A stretch of 64,000 nucleotides of DNA from UBA7672 sp041398245 (GTDB lineage Bacteria > Pseudomonadota > Alphaproteobacteria > Caulobacterales > Hyphomonadaceae). Below, one piece after another: positions 52,762-61,811 of the stretch. Each line of letters opens with the position of its first letter. Position 1 is the stretch's first letter. Where the stretch lies: NCBI GenBank assembly GCA_041398245.1, contig JAWKVC010000003.1, positions 62,001 to 126,000 on the forward strand. The letters run 5' to 3'. The translations under genes were made by a program, and so were the position numbers. A model generated the notes under the pieces. The model searched no databases, was not told the origin of the DNA, and saw nothing but the letters and a program-made list of their open reading frames with translations.

Positions 52762-53046
52762 TCAATCCCGGTTGAAGCGGCCGACGTTGGGATACTTTCT
52801 GCCCTCGGCCAGCAGGTCTTCCGTTTCCCGACGCCGACGTTCATCGAAGGCCGCCCAGGATTCCGGCGAGGCGCAGATCGTGCGCGGGATGTTGGTGTCC
52901 GGCGGCGTATCCCTCCGGCATTCCATGCCGTCGATATTGGCCTCGGCGAGCGTCATCCGCTCTTTCGTGACGGTGGGGGTGGCCGAGCATGCCGACAGGA
53001 TGATCACGGCGATTCCGGCGCCGGACAGCATTGTGAGTTTGATCAT
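52762..53046 (-). CDS. small lipoprotein, paralogue of its neighbour (second of twin pair)
   Basis: This 94-residue lipoprotein has the N-terminus MIKLTMLSGAGIAVIILSAC, with a lipobox at LSAC. The mature part has GMECRRDTPPDTNIPRTICAS then ESWAAFDERRRRETEDLLAE, the same two-cysteine loop and following helix as the next gene. It is divergent from the PdeM gene; the 96-base gap to its twin holds no other gene. Both are probably outer-membrane anchored. Function unknown. Confidence 0.75.
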   Translation of the reverse strand: MIKLTMLSGAGIAVIILSACSATPTVTKERMTLAEANIDGMECRRDTPPDTNIPRTICASPESWAAFDERRRRETEDLLAEGRKYPNVGRFNRD

Positions 53047-53162
53047 GGGATAACCTCCCTATCGGAGCAGGATTGCTCATGCTGGCGGCGGGCGGAAGCC
53101 GGGCGCTGATGAACTCTCCGTGGGTGTTGACGGAGCGTCCGGCGCTGGCCACGGTCGCGGCG

Positions 53163-53894
53163 ATGTACCTGACGCAAAGGGAACCCACGCCTGCCCGCGT
53201 TCTCCAGCTGGATCTGGCTGGAGAAAGTCTCGCCCTGCATCCGTGCGGCGGCCTGTGGTGGGGGGCGGCCGGCGTGCTGGTGGTCTCTGATCTTCATCTG
53301 GAGAAGGCGTCCTCGTACGCCGTGCGCGGCCAGATGCTGCCGCCCTACGATACGCGCGCAACCCTGAAGCGGCTTGGCGTCCTGCTGGCTGACCTCAAGC
53401 CGACGACAGTCGTCTGCCTTGGCGACAGCTTTCACGACAGGCGCTCGCGCCCGCGCATGGCGGAGGAAGATGTCGCGGCTGTGCGCGCAATGACGGCGGC
53501 GCATGACTGGATATGGATCGAAGGTAATCACGATCCGGCGCCGCCCGAGGATCTCGGCGGCAGGGCGGCATTCGAACTCCGGATGGGCGCGCTTACGCTT
53601 CGGCATGAACCGACAAACGGTGCGGCCAGGGGCGAGGTCGCGGGGCACCTGCATCCGTGCGCGCGCGTCGTCGGGCGGTCGGGCCGCAGCGTAAGGACGC
53701 GTTGCTTCGCGACGGATGGGCAGCGGCTGGTGATGCCAGCTTATGGCGCGCTGACGGGCGGGCTGAATGTTCTCGATGAAGCGTACGCGCCGCTGTTCGC
53801 CGGCGGGATGGTTGCGGCCGTGATGGGACGCGATGGCGTCTATCTGGCCGGCCCCGACAGTCTGGCGCCGGACAGGCGCGGCGCTGCCGCCTAG
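53163..53894 (+). CDS. pdeM: ligase-associated DNA damage response endonuclease PdeM
   Basis: This is a calcineurin-like metallophosphoesterase of the ligase-associated repair set (TIGR04123), cytoplasmic, about 243 residues. The two-metal site is complete: LVVSDLHLEKA (Asp-x-His), VVCLGDSFHD (Gly-Asp), WIEGNHDP (Gly-Asn-His-Asp), TLRHEP (His) and VAGHLHP (Gly-His-x-His). The family start is close to the ATG giving MYLTQREPTPARV; frames begin 54 and 90 bases earlier but add poorly conserved residues. It lies about 800 bases downstream of the helicase gene of the same system, separated by the twin lipoproteins on the opposite strand. Confidence 0.88.
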   Translation: MYLTQREPTPARVLQLDLAGESLALHPCGGLWWGAAGVLVVSDLHLEKASSYAVRGQMLPPYDTRATLKRLGVLLADLKPTTVVCLGDSFHDRRSRPRMAEEDVAAVRAMTAAHDWIWIEGNHDPAPPEDLGGRAAFELRMGALTLRHEPTNGAARGEVAGHLHPCARVVGRSGRSVRTRCFATDGQRLVMPAYGALTGGLNVLDEAYAPLFAGGMVAAVMGRDGVYLAGPDSLAPDRRGAAA

Positions 53895-53899
53895 CCTGC

Positions 53900-54652
53900 C
53901 TATTTGCGGCCGAACCAGGCGCCGATGCCGCCGACAACCGCGCCAAGCAGCACCGCCACGAAACCGTAGACGAGACCGTGCTGGCGCGAGAGATCGAACA
54001 GCGTTTCCTCGAGACCGCTGCGCTCCAGCGTCAGCATCTGGTCGGTCTCGCCGACAGGTTCGCCATTGCGGAAGGCCACGGCGCGGACCCGGTATTCGCC
54101 GGGCGGCGCGTTGATGGGCAGCGAGATGGTCGCCCGGTGAAGGCCGCCATCGAAGCGGTGGATCTCGGCGGCGTCGAAGACGTAGAGACCTTCCTGCTGC
54201 TTGAGGTCGACGAAGGCCTCGCGCCAGGCCGGAAGATCGGGCTCGGTCAGCTTGTCGGCTGTGGGCTGGGCGGCGGAGGCGGGATCGAGGCCGACGCGCG
54301 CGAGCGTATCCCGTTCGACGGTCGCGGCGACCTGCGGTTCGGCGCCGACGGCGAACACGTTGGGCGCGGAGACAAACTCGATCACCTCCTCGCCCTTTGG
54401 CGTGCGGCGGATCAGCTTCTGCCGGATTGAGGGGCCGATCAGGGCGACGGCGAGGCCTGAGGTCTCGTTCTCGGGCTGGGGTGTATTGGCGAAGAGGACG
54501 GCGCGGGACCCGGTGAAGTTCACCGTGACCTGGATGCTGTCCTCGGCAAGGCCGGCCGGCATGAAGGGGCGGTCGCCCGGCGCGCGCTGCTGCGCGAGCG
54601 CGACGCCGGCGGCAGCGACGGCGAGGCCGAGGATGGCGAGGCGTCTGATCAT
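53900..54652 (-). CDS. TIGR02186 family membrane-anchored periplasmic protein
   Basis: The 250-residue protein has a signal peptide (MIRRLAILGLAVAAAGVALA) and a beta-rich periplasmic domain (IQVTVNFTGSRAVLFA; YVFDAAEIHRFDGGLHRATI). A C-terminal membrane helix with a basic end follows (LVYGFVAVLLGAVVGGIGAW then FGRK). It belongs to the alphaproteobacterial family TIGR02186, usually found beside a TauE/SafE permease. Here too the genes overlap by ATGA with the permease upstream. It is presumed to assist sulfite or organosulfonate efflux, but the function is unproven. Confidence 0.88.
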   Translation of the reverse strand: MIRRLAILGLAVAAAGVALAQQRAPGDRPFMPAGLAEDSIQVTVNFTGSRAVLFANTPQPENETSGLAVALIGPSIRQKLIRRTPKGEEVIEFVSAPNVFAVGAEPQVAATVERDTLARVGLDPASAAQPTADKLTEPDLPAWREAFVDLKQQEGLYVFDAAEIHRFDGGLHRATISLPINAPPGEYRVRAVAFRNGEPVGETDQMLTLERSGLEETLFDLSRQHGLVYGFVAVLLGAVVGGIGAWFGRK

Positions 54653-55557
54653 CCCACCTCCTGTAGCCGGTATTCGGGGGCGGGCTGGACGTAGAGTTCG
54701 TAGACGAGGCGGCCGGCGATGCCGAGCACCAGCAGAGCCAGCAGCAGACGGAGCTGGGCGGCTTTCAGCCTGCGGCCCGCGACCGCGCCATAACGCGCGC
54801 CGACGACGCCGCCGATCATGAGCACGGCGGCGAGGATGATGTCGACGGTTCCGTTGAACGCCGCCTGGAGGAAGGTGACGTAGGCGGTGAGGAAGATGAT
54901 CTGGAACAGCGAGGTCCCGATCATAACGCGGGTGGGCACGCCAAGCAGATAGACCATGGCCGGGGCGAGGATGAAGCCGCCGCCAATGCCGAGGATGGCG
55001 GCCAGCATGCCGACAAAGAAGCCGATGGCGATGGGCGGGATGATCGAGATGTAGAGGCCCGAGCGCGGGAAGCGCCGCTTCATGGGCAGGACGCGGGTCC
55101 AGGCCCGCAGGCGGGTGCGCCGGCCCGGATCGCCGCCCGAGCCGCGCAGGGCGATGACGCTTTCCCAGGCCATCAGGCCGCCGATGACGCCCAGAAACAC
55201 CACATAAAGGACGGTGACGGTGGTATCGATCAGTCCGAAAGCCTTCAGCAGACTGAACAAGGCGACGCCGATGCTGGAGCCCGCGAAGCCGCCCCCGAGC
55301 ATCAGGAAGCCCAGCCGGGTATCGACCAGCCGGTCGCGCCAGTGACTGGAGACGCCGGCGATCGAGGTCGCAAGGACCTGATTGGCCTGAGTCGAGACGG
55401 CCACGGCCGGCGGAATGCCGTAGAAGATGAGCAGGGGCGTCAGCAGAAACCCGCCGCCGACCCCGAAAAGGCCTGACAGGAAGCCCACCAGCAAGCCGAT
55501 CGCCACGAGGATCAGCGGGTCAACCGCGATCTGTGCGATGGGCAGGTGAATCAACAT
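54649..55557 (-). CDS. TauE/SafE-family sulfite/organosulfonate exporter
   Basis: This 302-residue permease has about eight membrane helices. The two half-repeats are marked by VGFLSGLFGVGGGFLLTPLL and VGMLAAILGIGGGFILAPAM, the glycine-rich signature of the TauE/SafE family, which moves sulfite, sulfoacetate or other anions across the inner membrane. A basic cytoplasmic loop separates the halves (RTRLRAWTRVLPMKRRFPR). It is the first gene of a coupled pair with TIGR02186. Downstream (toward 55597) lies the podJ stop. The exact anion is unknown. Confidence 0.9.
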   Translation of the reverse strand: MLIHLPIAQIAVDPLILVAIGLLVGFLSGLFGVGGGFLLTPLLIFYGIPPAVAVSTQANQVLATSIAGVSSHWRDRLVDTRLGFLMLGGGFAGSSIGVALFSLLKAFGLIDTTVTVLYVVFLGVIGGLMAWESVIALRGSGGDPGRRTRLRAWTRVLPMKRRFPRSGLYISIIPPIAIGFFVGMLAAILGIGGGFILAPAMVYLLGVPTRVMIGTSLFQIIFLTAYVTFLQAAFNGTVDIILAAVLMIGGVVGARYGAVAGRRLKAAQLRLLLALLVLGIAGRLVYELYVQPAPEYRLQEVG

Positions 55558-55596
55558 GAACCTGTTCTACGCACGAAGGCGCCGAGCAGGAAGCGT

Positions 55597-58500
55597 TCAG
55601 TCGCCTGAGCTGAGCGTTGCGGCGCGAAGCTGCCTCAAAAGGGAGACGCTGGCCTCTCCGGTGATCGACAGATCGTTGGCGCGCTGGAACTGGCGGATGG
55701 CGTCAGCTGTCCGCGAATTCATCTTGCCGTCACTTGTCCCGGGCGAGTAGCCGAGCCGCTGGAGGAGCCGTTGGGCCTCGGCGATCTGCGCCGGCGTGGC
55801 GACATCCCACGGACGGATGCCGAAGTCGCCATTGGCGCGGGCGATGGTGGGCTTGGGATTGTAGGCGCGGGCCTTGCGCTTGATGGCTTCGGCCTGGGTC
55901 GGCTGCATGTCCGACAGCATAGCCCGGGCGCGGCGGCTGGCGTCCTGGTCGCCGGCGCGGCCGGCCACCTCGAACCAGTAGGCCGCCTCGGACTTGTCCT
56001 GGCTGACCCCGAGGCCCTGCTCGTACAGGACGGCGAGGTTGTACTGGCTATCCACAAGGCCGAGGTCGGCGGCGGCGCGGAACCATTCCACGGCGGCGGC
56101 ATAGCTCTGCGGGCCGGCGTCGCCCTCGGCGTAGAAGACCGCGAGATCGTGCATGGCGAGGCGATTGCCGCCGATGGCGGCTTTTTCCGTCCACGAACGG
56201 GCGGCGGCGATGTCGCGGGGGACCCCCTCGCCGCGCTCGTAGAGCTTCGCCAGCCGGTATTCGGCCATGACGAGGCCGCGACCGGCGGCGTCCTTCAGGA
56301 GCTGAACGGCGCGGGTCTTCTCCCCGGACTGGAGGAGTTCCAGCGCGTAGTCGTGGAGGGCGACCGGATCGCCATCGCGGACGGCCTGATCCAGCGTGAT
56401 GGCTGGAGCCGGCGTCGCGGCCGCTGCCGCCGCCGGCTTGCCGGGTTTGGCCGCGGCCGGGGCGGCTGCGGGCGCCTCGGCTTCGCCTTCCGCTTCGAGA
56501 ATGCCGGCGGCCACATCAGCGGCATCGGCTTCGGCGCTCTCTTCCGAGAACAGGACGGAGTCGGTGGCTTCCGGGTCAGCGGCCGGCGCATCGGGGGCGG
56601 CAGGGTCGAGCTTGGCGAAGTCGTCGCCCTGTGCTTCCTGCTTGCCGCGCATCACGGTGAAGGCGGCGCCGCCAGCGACGGCGACGGTGAGAACGGCGGA
56701 GGCGATCAGCGGACCCTTGCCGATCCCCTTGCGACCGCCTGAGTCCGAAGCGGTGACACGGCGGCCCTGACGGGCGGCGCGGCGGGCTTCCTCAAGATAG
56801 GCAGCGGACAGACGCTCGCGGCTTTCGTCGGATGGAAGATCGGCGACGAAGCCGGCGGCGGGCGGCGATGGCGGGGCGAGAAGATCTGCGCCCGGCTCCA
56901 GGAGATCATCGATGGACTGGGCGGCGTCCGACTCCACAACCGGAGCGGCCGCTTCACGGGGCGGAGTCTCGACATCGTCACCGAACAGCTGGGCTTCGGC
57001 GCTGCGATCGAACGGCGGGGGCTCGACGCCGACAATGTCGGTGGTCTCGCCCATATCGGCGTCGGCGCGCTCGACAGCGGCCAGCGCATCGGGCGCGACG
57101 GGACGTTCGAGCGGGTCTTCCGCCGGTTCGTCGTCGAGGATGACGAAGTCGTCGTGAACGACGGGGATGTCGCGGGTGACGGCTTCCTCTTCCGCCGGCT
57201 CGACGCCGCGGCGGATGTCCTCAAGCACTTCGAGGCGCTTGGCCAGCGAGGAAACGGTCTTCTGCACGGGCGACAGCGCGACCGAGGACCGCTCGGCCGA
57301 CTCGTCCATGCGGCGCTGCACTTCCTGCAGCACGTCGTTGAGCTTGGTTTCGTAGGAGCGGCCGCTGTCGGCGAGGCGCGTTTCGAAGCCGCGCATCGAG
57401 TCCTGATGCTGCGTCTGCAGCCGTTCGACGGCGCGGGCGACCTGCTCGCCGATCTGGCTGATGGCTTCGGCGCTGCGGCGCTCGCTTTCGCGCACGCGCT
57501 CATCGAGGCGGTCGGCCAGACGGTCGATCTCGGCATTGTCGAGGGGGCGGGCCTCCGCAGCGGTTTCCGCGATGCGGTCAGTGAGGCGCTGGATGCTTTC
57601 ATCGTGGCGGCGCTGCAGGCGCTCGGCCACAAGGGCGACCTGCTCGCCGACCGTGTCGATGGCGCCGGCGCTCTTCTTCTCGAGGCCGGACATGCGCTCG
57701 TCGACGGAGGCGCTCAGCTTCGCGACTGAGTCTGATGTCTTCTGCCCCGACGTTTCGACGTTTGACAGGCGGGCGTCGATCGTGTCGGCAAGGCGCGCGA
57801 TCTCGCGCCGGACGTCGTCGATGGAGCGATCATCGCCGCGCGTCTCGACGGCGCGCAGGCGTTCGTCCACGGCGCGCGAGAGACGGTCGACCTGCGTGCT
57901 CATCGCCTCGACGGCGTCAGCCTGGCGGGCCTCGGTGACGTTGATCTGGTCCTGCAGCTGGCGGAAGTTGCGCTCCAGCTTTTCCAGCTTCTCGGGATTG
58001 GCGTTGCGCACCGCATCCTCGATACGGCGCTCCATGTCGGCGCGCAGCGTGTGGATCGGACGGGCCATGTCCTCGGCGAAGGCGTCGAGACGTTTCTGGA
58101 AGACCTGCTGGAGCTGGGCGAGTTCGTCGTGATCGTGGCGCGCAGCCGGGCGCTGCGTGCGCTCGTCGATGTCGTTGATGGCGCGCTCGAGGACGCCGAC
58201 AGCGGTGTCGGACTTGCGCTCGGCGCGGGTGACGCGTTCGGTGATGCGCGAGACGGCGTCGCTGAGCGCGCCCATCGCTTCGCGGGTCTTCTCCTCGATG
58301 GCGTCGACCCGGTCGAGGACTTCCTTCGACATGGCGCGCGAACGCGTGAGGTTCGACTCCAGCGCGCGTTCCATGCGCCAGGTCGTATCGCCCACGGCGC
58401 GCTCGGCCTTGGTCTCGAACAGTTCGAAACGCGAGGCGGCGTCGGAGATGCGTGAGATGCCGGCCTCGATGCGGCGCTCGGCGGCCGACATCTTGTCCTC

Positions 58501-59169
58501 GATCTCGTCCATCCGGCCGGTGATGCCCACCGAGTTGGTGCGCACGGCGCTGCTGACGGCGGTGTCGACCGAGCGGGCGACCTCATCGACCTTGTCGGAG
58601 ACGGCGCTGACCTTTTCGTCGAAGAGGTCGCGCAGCTGCTTCTGTTCGTTTTCGGCGGAGCTCAGGCGGTCGTGCACCGTGCCGGCGAGCCGGTCGAGCG
58701 AAGCCTCGAGCATCTTGAGACCGTCGAGCGTCGCGCCGCCGCGATTCTCGGATTCGAGCGTGTCGATGCGCGAACGCAGGGCCGTCTGCGTGGATTCGAT
58801 TTCGCCGAGGGCGCGGGTGACGCGCTCAAGGGCGTGGAGCTGCGCCTTGCCTGACGCATCGACCTTGCCCATGAGGCCGAGAATCGATTTGTCGATGCCG
58901 GAAATGGCGCGCGAGGCGCGGGAGCTGGAGGCTTCCAGACGCTGGGAAAGCTGATCGATTTCCTGCGACATGCGACGGAGATCGCCATCGTCGGCGGCGC
59001 GCGGAACCGGTTCGGACAGGTCAATTTCGCGGAACGGGGCGGAATCCGCCTCCAGAAGCAAGGCATTAAGGTACTGGCCCAGCGTCTGGCCCTGACGCTG
59101 GGCGCGTTCACGCGCGATCTCGCGCGCCTTCGGGTCAATTCCCTTTACGCTCCAGGGTCCCTGGGTCAT
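55597..59169 (-). CDS. podJ: cell polarity factor PodJ homologue
   Basis: This 1190-residue protein has the full PodJ layout. PodJ organises one cell pole in Caulobacter and directs pilus and holdfast assembly. It begins MTQGPWSVKGIDPKAREIAR, the family N-terminus. Long coiled-coil repeats cover about residues 75-650, many with SxxVDxR-type heptads; an acidic, proline-rich stretch follows (about 655-815). One membrane helix lies near 825-845 (GPLIASAVLTVAVAGGAAFT), then an alanine-rich linker, Sel1-type repeats (about 925-1085; YRLAKLYERGEGVPRD, YNLAVLYEQGLGVSQD) and a peptidoglycan-binding domain ending IRQFQRANDLSITGEASV. The ATG at MTQG has GGAG upstream. It is longer than the Caulobacter protein, mainly in the coiled coil. 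Confidence 0.92.
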   Translation of the reverse strand: MTQGPWSVKGIDPKAREIARERAQRQGQTLGQYLNALLLEADSAPFREIDLSEPVPRAADDGDLRRMSQEIDQLSQRLEASSSRASRAISGIDKSILGLMGKVDASGKAQLHALERVTRALGEIESTQTALRSRIDTLESENRGGATLDGLKMLEASLDRLAGTVHDRLSSAENEQKQLRDLFDEKVSAVSDKVDEVARSVDTAVSSAVRTNSVGITGRMDEIEDKMSAAERRIEAGISRISDAASRFELFETKAERAVGDTTWRMERALESNLTRSRAMSKEVLDRVDAIEEKTREAMGALSDAVSRITERVTRAERKSDTAVGVLERAINDIDERTQRPAARHDHDELAQLQQVFQKRLDAFAEDMARPIHTLRADMERRIEDAVRNANPEKLEKLERNFRQLQDQINVTEARQADAVEAMSTQVDRLSRAVDERLRAVETRGDDRSIDDVRREIARLADTIDARLSNVETSGQKTSDSVAKLSASVDERMSGLEKKSAGAIDTVGEQVALVAERLQRRHDESIQRLTDRIAETAAEARPLDNAEIDRLADRLDERVRESERRSAEAISQIGEQVARAVERLQTQHQDSMRGFETRLADSGRSYETKLNDVLQEVQRRMDESAERSSVALSPVQKTVSSLAKRLEVLEDIRRGVEPAEEEAVTRDIPVVHDDFVILDDEPAEDPLERPVAPDALAAVERADADMGETTDIVGVEPPPFDRSAEAQLFGDDVETPPREAAAPVVESDAAQSIDDLLEPGADLLAPPSPPAAGFVADLPSDESRERLSAAYLEEARRAARQGRRVTASDSGGRKGIGKGPLIASAVLTVAVAGGAAFTVMRGKQEAQGDDFAKLDPAAPDAPAADPEATDSVLFSEESAEADAADVAAGILEAEGEAEAPAAAPAAAKPGKPAAAAAATPAPAITLDQAVRDGDPVALHDYALELLQSGEKTRAVQLLKDAAGRGLVMAEYRLAKLYERGEGVPRDIAAARSWTEKAAIGGNRLAMHDLAVFYAEGDAGPQSYAAAVEWFRAAADLGLVDSQYNLAVLYEQGLGVSQDKSEAAYWFEVAGRAGDQDASRRARAMLSDMQPTQAEAIKRKARAYNPKPTIARANGDFGIRPWDVATPAQIAEAQRLLQRLGYSPGTSDGKMNSRTADAIRQFQRANDLSITGEASVSLLRQLRAATLSSGD

Positions 59170-59294
59170 CTCGGCTCCGAATCCAGCCGGGAGAGCCTTA
59201 CTCAGGCCCACGCCACGGGCCAGTTGGCGGTGATACGGTTAACGCCTCTTAAACGTTAATTTCTCTGGAGATCCGCCGAGGGGGTGCGACAGAA

Positions 59295-59323
59295 TTGACC
59301 TATAGGGCAGGCGCCGCTACGTA
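59295..59323 (+). promoter_or_regulatory. promoter candidate before the MerR gene
   Basis: TTGACC and TACGTA are 17 bases apart, about 75 bases before the MerR start. Several TTAA/GTTAA elements (near 59239, 59250, 59257 and 59334) surround it and could be half-sites for CtrA, which often controls polarity genes such as podJ on the other strand. No pair has the full TTAA-N7-TTAA spacing. Confidence 0.35.
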
Positions 59324-59395
59324 TTACTGAGCGTTAAGAGAATGACGCCGCCCGTGCTCCCCCACGGAGCTAATAATTCCAACGGGAGGCAGAGA

Positions 59396-59854
59396 TTGAA
59401 AAACTACACCATCAGCGAACTTGCGCGCGAGTTCCACGTTACCCCACGCGCTTTGCGTTTTTATGAGGACAAAGGCCTGCTGTCGCCGACTCGCGACGGG
59501 CTGAACCGCGTCTATTCCACGCGGGACAGGGCGCGGCTCAAGCTCATCCTGCAAGGCAAGAGCGTCGGATTCTCGCTGTCGGATATCCGCGAGATTCTGG
59601 ACCTCTACACGCTGGAAGGTCACCGCGCGCAGCTGAAACTGTCGCTGAAGAAATCACGCGAGCAGATCCGCAATCTGGAAAAGCAGCGTGAGGACATCGA
59701 GGCGGCTCTCGAAACGCTCCACAAGGGCGTCCGCTGGGCCGAGGAGAAGCTTCAGGAGATGGGTCCTGGCGCCGAGGTGGAGCAGTCGGCCCGCGCTTAT
59801 GAGCGTGTGGCGCGTGCTGGCCTCGACGGCGACAGCGCACATCTTGATAGCTGA
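59396..59854 (+). CDS. MerR-family transcriptional regulator of the adjacent beta-oxidation genes
   Basis: This 152-residue MerR-type DNA-binding protein has the helix-turn-helix and wing ELAREFHVTPRALRFYEDKG and LLSPTRDGLNRVYSTRDRAR, then a dimerising coiled coil (SLKKSREQIRNLEKQREDIE). The likely start is a TTG giving MKNYTISEL, with GGGAGG six bases upstream; an ATG 18 codons earlier would add non-conserved residues. Related regulators (LiuR/PsrA-like role) control acyl-CoA catabolism in alphaproteobacteria. The next genes here are acyl-CoA dehydrogenase, thiolase and hydratase/dehydrogenase on the same strand, which supports that role. No cysteine metal site is present. Confidence 0.85.
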   Translation: MKNYTISELAREFHVTPRALRFYEDKGLLSPTRDGLNRVYSTRDRARLKLILQGKSVGFSLSDIREILDLYTLEGHRAQLKLSLKKSREQIRNLEKQREDIEAALETLHKGVRWAEEKLQEMGPGAEVEQSARAYERVARAGLDGDSAHLDS

Positions 59855-59962
59855 CGCAAAGACAGTCTCGACGGCAAGGCAGACAATGGTAAGACGCCGG
59901 GGCATTCAGCTTCCGGACCCACGGTCGCTTGCCCGGCCGTGGGAGCGATAGGGTAGGACCAC

Positions 59963-61747
59963 ATGCCAAAGTATCAGGCGCCGCTGCGGGACATGAAATT
60001 CCTGCTCTACGATGTGCTTGAGATTGGCGCTTACTCTAACCTCCCGCGGTTTTCCGAGGCGCCGCGCGATGTCGTTGAGGCAATCCTCGACGGCGGCGCG
60101 GCGTTCGCGAGCGAAGTCCTGCAGCCGCTGAACGCTGTCGGCGACAGGCAGGGCTGCAAGCGCAACGCCGACGGTTCGGTGAAGACGCCGGACGGTTTTC
60201 CGGCGGCCTTCAAACAGATGTCGGACGATGGCTGGATGGCGATGTCCGCTGATCCGCAATGGGGCGGGCAGGGCCTACCCCGCGTCGTTTCCATCCCCTT
60301 CCTCGAGATGTGTTCGTCCGCAAACATGGCGTTTTCCATGTATCCGGGCCTCACGCGCGGCGCGGCCGAGGCGATCGAGGCGGGCGGATCCGAGGAGCAG
60401 AAGAAGACCTATCTGCCAAACATGATGACCGGCAAATGGGCCGGCACCATGAACCTGACCGAGCCGCAGTGTGGAACGGATCTTGGTCTCATACGCACCA
60501 AGGCGGTTCCGCAGCCCGATGGCAGCTACAAGATCACCGGCCAGAAGATCTGGATTTCCGGCGGCGAGCAGGACCTGACGGAGAACATCATCCAGCTGGT
60601 GCTGGCGCGCATCGAGGGCGCGCCCGAAGGCATCAAGGGCATCTCGCTCTTCATCGTGCCGAAGTTCCTGTTGAATCCCGACGGCACGCCGGGCGCGCGC
60701 AATGGCTATCAGTGCGGCGGCCTTGAAGAGAAGATGGGCATTCACGGCAACGCCACATGCGTGATGAACTACGAGGATGCGACGGGCTATCTTGTGGGCG
60801 AACCTCACAAGGGAATGCGCACCATGTTCGTCATGATGAACGAGGCGCGTCTTGGCGTTGGCATGCAGGGCCTCGCGCAGGCGGAGGTCGCGTTCCAGAA
60901 CGCCGCCGACTTTGCGCGCGATCGCGTGCAGGGCCGGTCGATCACGGGCGTGAAGGCCCCGGACAAGCCGGCTGATCCGATCATCGTGCATCCCGACGTG
61001 CGCCGCATGCTGATGGACATGAAGGCGTTCGTCGAAGGCGCGCGCGCGTTCTGCTACTGGACCGCGCTGCAGGGCGATCTCGAGAAGATCTCGCCGGACC
61101 AGCATGTGCGCGAGAAGGCCGAGGACCGGATGACGCTGCTGACGCCGGTGGTGAAGGCGTTCCTGACCGACCGCGGGTTCAAGGCCGCCTCCGATGCGCT
61201 GCAGCTTCACGGCGGTACGGGCTATACGCGCGAGCAGGGTGTCGAGCAGTTCGTGCGCGATGCGCGGATCGCGCTGATCTACGAAGGCACCAACGGCATC
61301 CAGGCGCTCGACCTTGTCGGGCGGAAGCTGGCGGCCAATGGCGGCCGGGCGGTGTTCGGCTTCTTCAACGATCTTGAGGAATTTGTCTCCGGTCACGACA
61401 ACGACACGGAGATGAAGCCCTATGTCGAGGGCGTCGCCACGGCGACCGGGCAGCTGAAGGACGCCACCATGTGGCTGATGCAGAACGGGATGTCGAACTT
61501 CGACAATGCCGGCGCATCAAGCCATGACTATCTTCAGCTTTTCGGACTGACGGCCTTCGCGTTCATGTGGGCCAAGATGGCCAAGGCGGCGCTCGCCCAA
61601 CAGGGCTCGGGCGACCGGTTCTACGAAGACAAGCTTGCTACTGCACGGTATTTCTTTGAACGGGTCTTGCCTGACGCTACGTCACATCTCGCAAAGGTAA
61701 AGACAGGCGCAGGGCCGGTGATGGCCCTTCCCGCCGACGCTTTCTGA
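59963..61747 (+). CDS. acyl-CoA dehydrogenase, long DmdC/FadE5-like type
   Basis: This 594-residue FAD enzyme carries out the first step of beta-oxidation. It has the extra N-terminal and C-terminal domains of the DmdC/FadE5-like branch (start MPKYQAPLRDMKFLLYDVLE, a family hallmark). Substrate and FAD segments are GTMNLTEPQCGTDLG, KITGQKIWISGGEQDLT and LHGGTGYTREQGVEQFVRD. The catalytic base is Glu441 in IYEGTNGIQALD. Whether it prefers medium/long acyl-CoA or methylthiopropionyl-CoA cannot be read from the sequence. It follows the MerR gene by 108 bases and precedes the thiolase by 64. Confidence 0.92.
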   Translation: MPKYQAPLRDMKFLLYDVLEIGAYSNLPRFSEAPRDVVEAILDGGAAFASEVLQPLNAVGDRQGCKRNADGSVKTPDGFPAAFKQMSDDGWMAMSADPQWGGQGLPRVVSIPFLEMCSSANMAFSMYPGLTRGAAEAIEAGGSEEQKKTYLPNMMTGKWAGTMNLTEPQCGTDLGLIRTKAVPQPDGSYKITGQKIWISGGEQDLTENIIQLVLARIEGAPEGIKGISLFIVPKFLLNPDGTPGARNGYQCGGLEEKMGIHGNATCVMNYEDATGYLVGEPHKGMRTMFVMMNEARLGVGMQGLAQAEVAFQNAADFARDRVQGRSITGVKAPDKPADPIIVHPDVRRMLMDMKAFVEGARAFCYWTALQGDLEKISPDQHVREKAEDRMTLLTPVVKAFLTDRGFKAASDALQLHGGTGYTREQGVEQFVRDARIALIYEGTNGIQALDLVGRKLAANGGRAVFGFFNDLEEFVSGHDNDTEMKPYVEGVATATGQLKDATMWLMQNGMSNFDNAGASSHDYLQLFGLTAFAFMWAKMAKAALAQQGSGDRFYEDKLATARYFFERVLPDATSHLAKVKTGAGPVMALPADAF

Positions 61748-61811
61748 AGCGCATCCGCCGTCGGGCGGACCGGAATTCACAGCGGCCCAGCCGCAAACCG
61801 AGGAGGCCGCC

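Noticed and set aside
59239..59260. CtrA box between podJ and the MerR gene
   Set aside because: Several TTAA elements are present but their spacings (6 and 3 bases) do not match TTAA-N7-TTAA.
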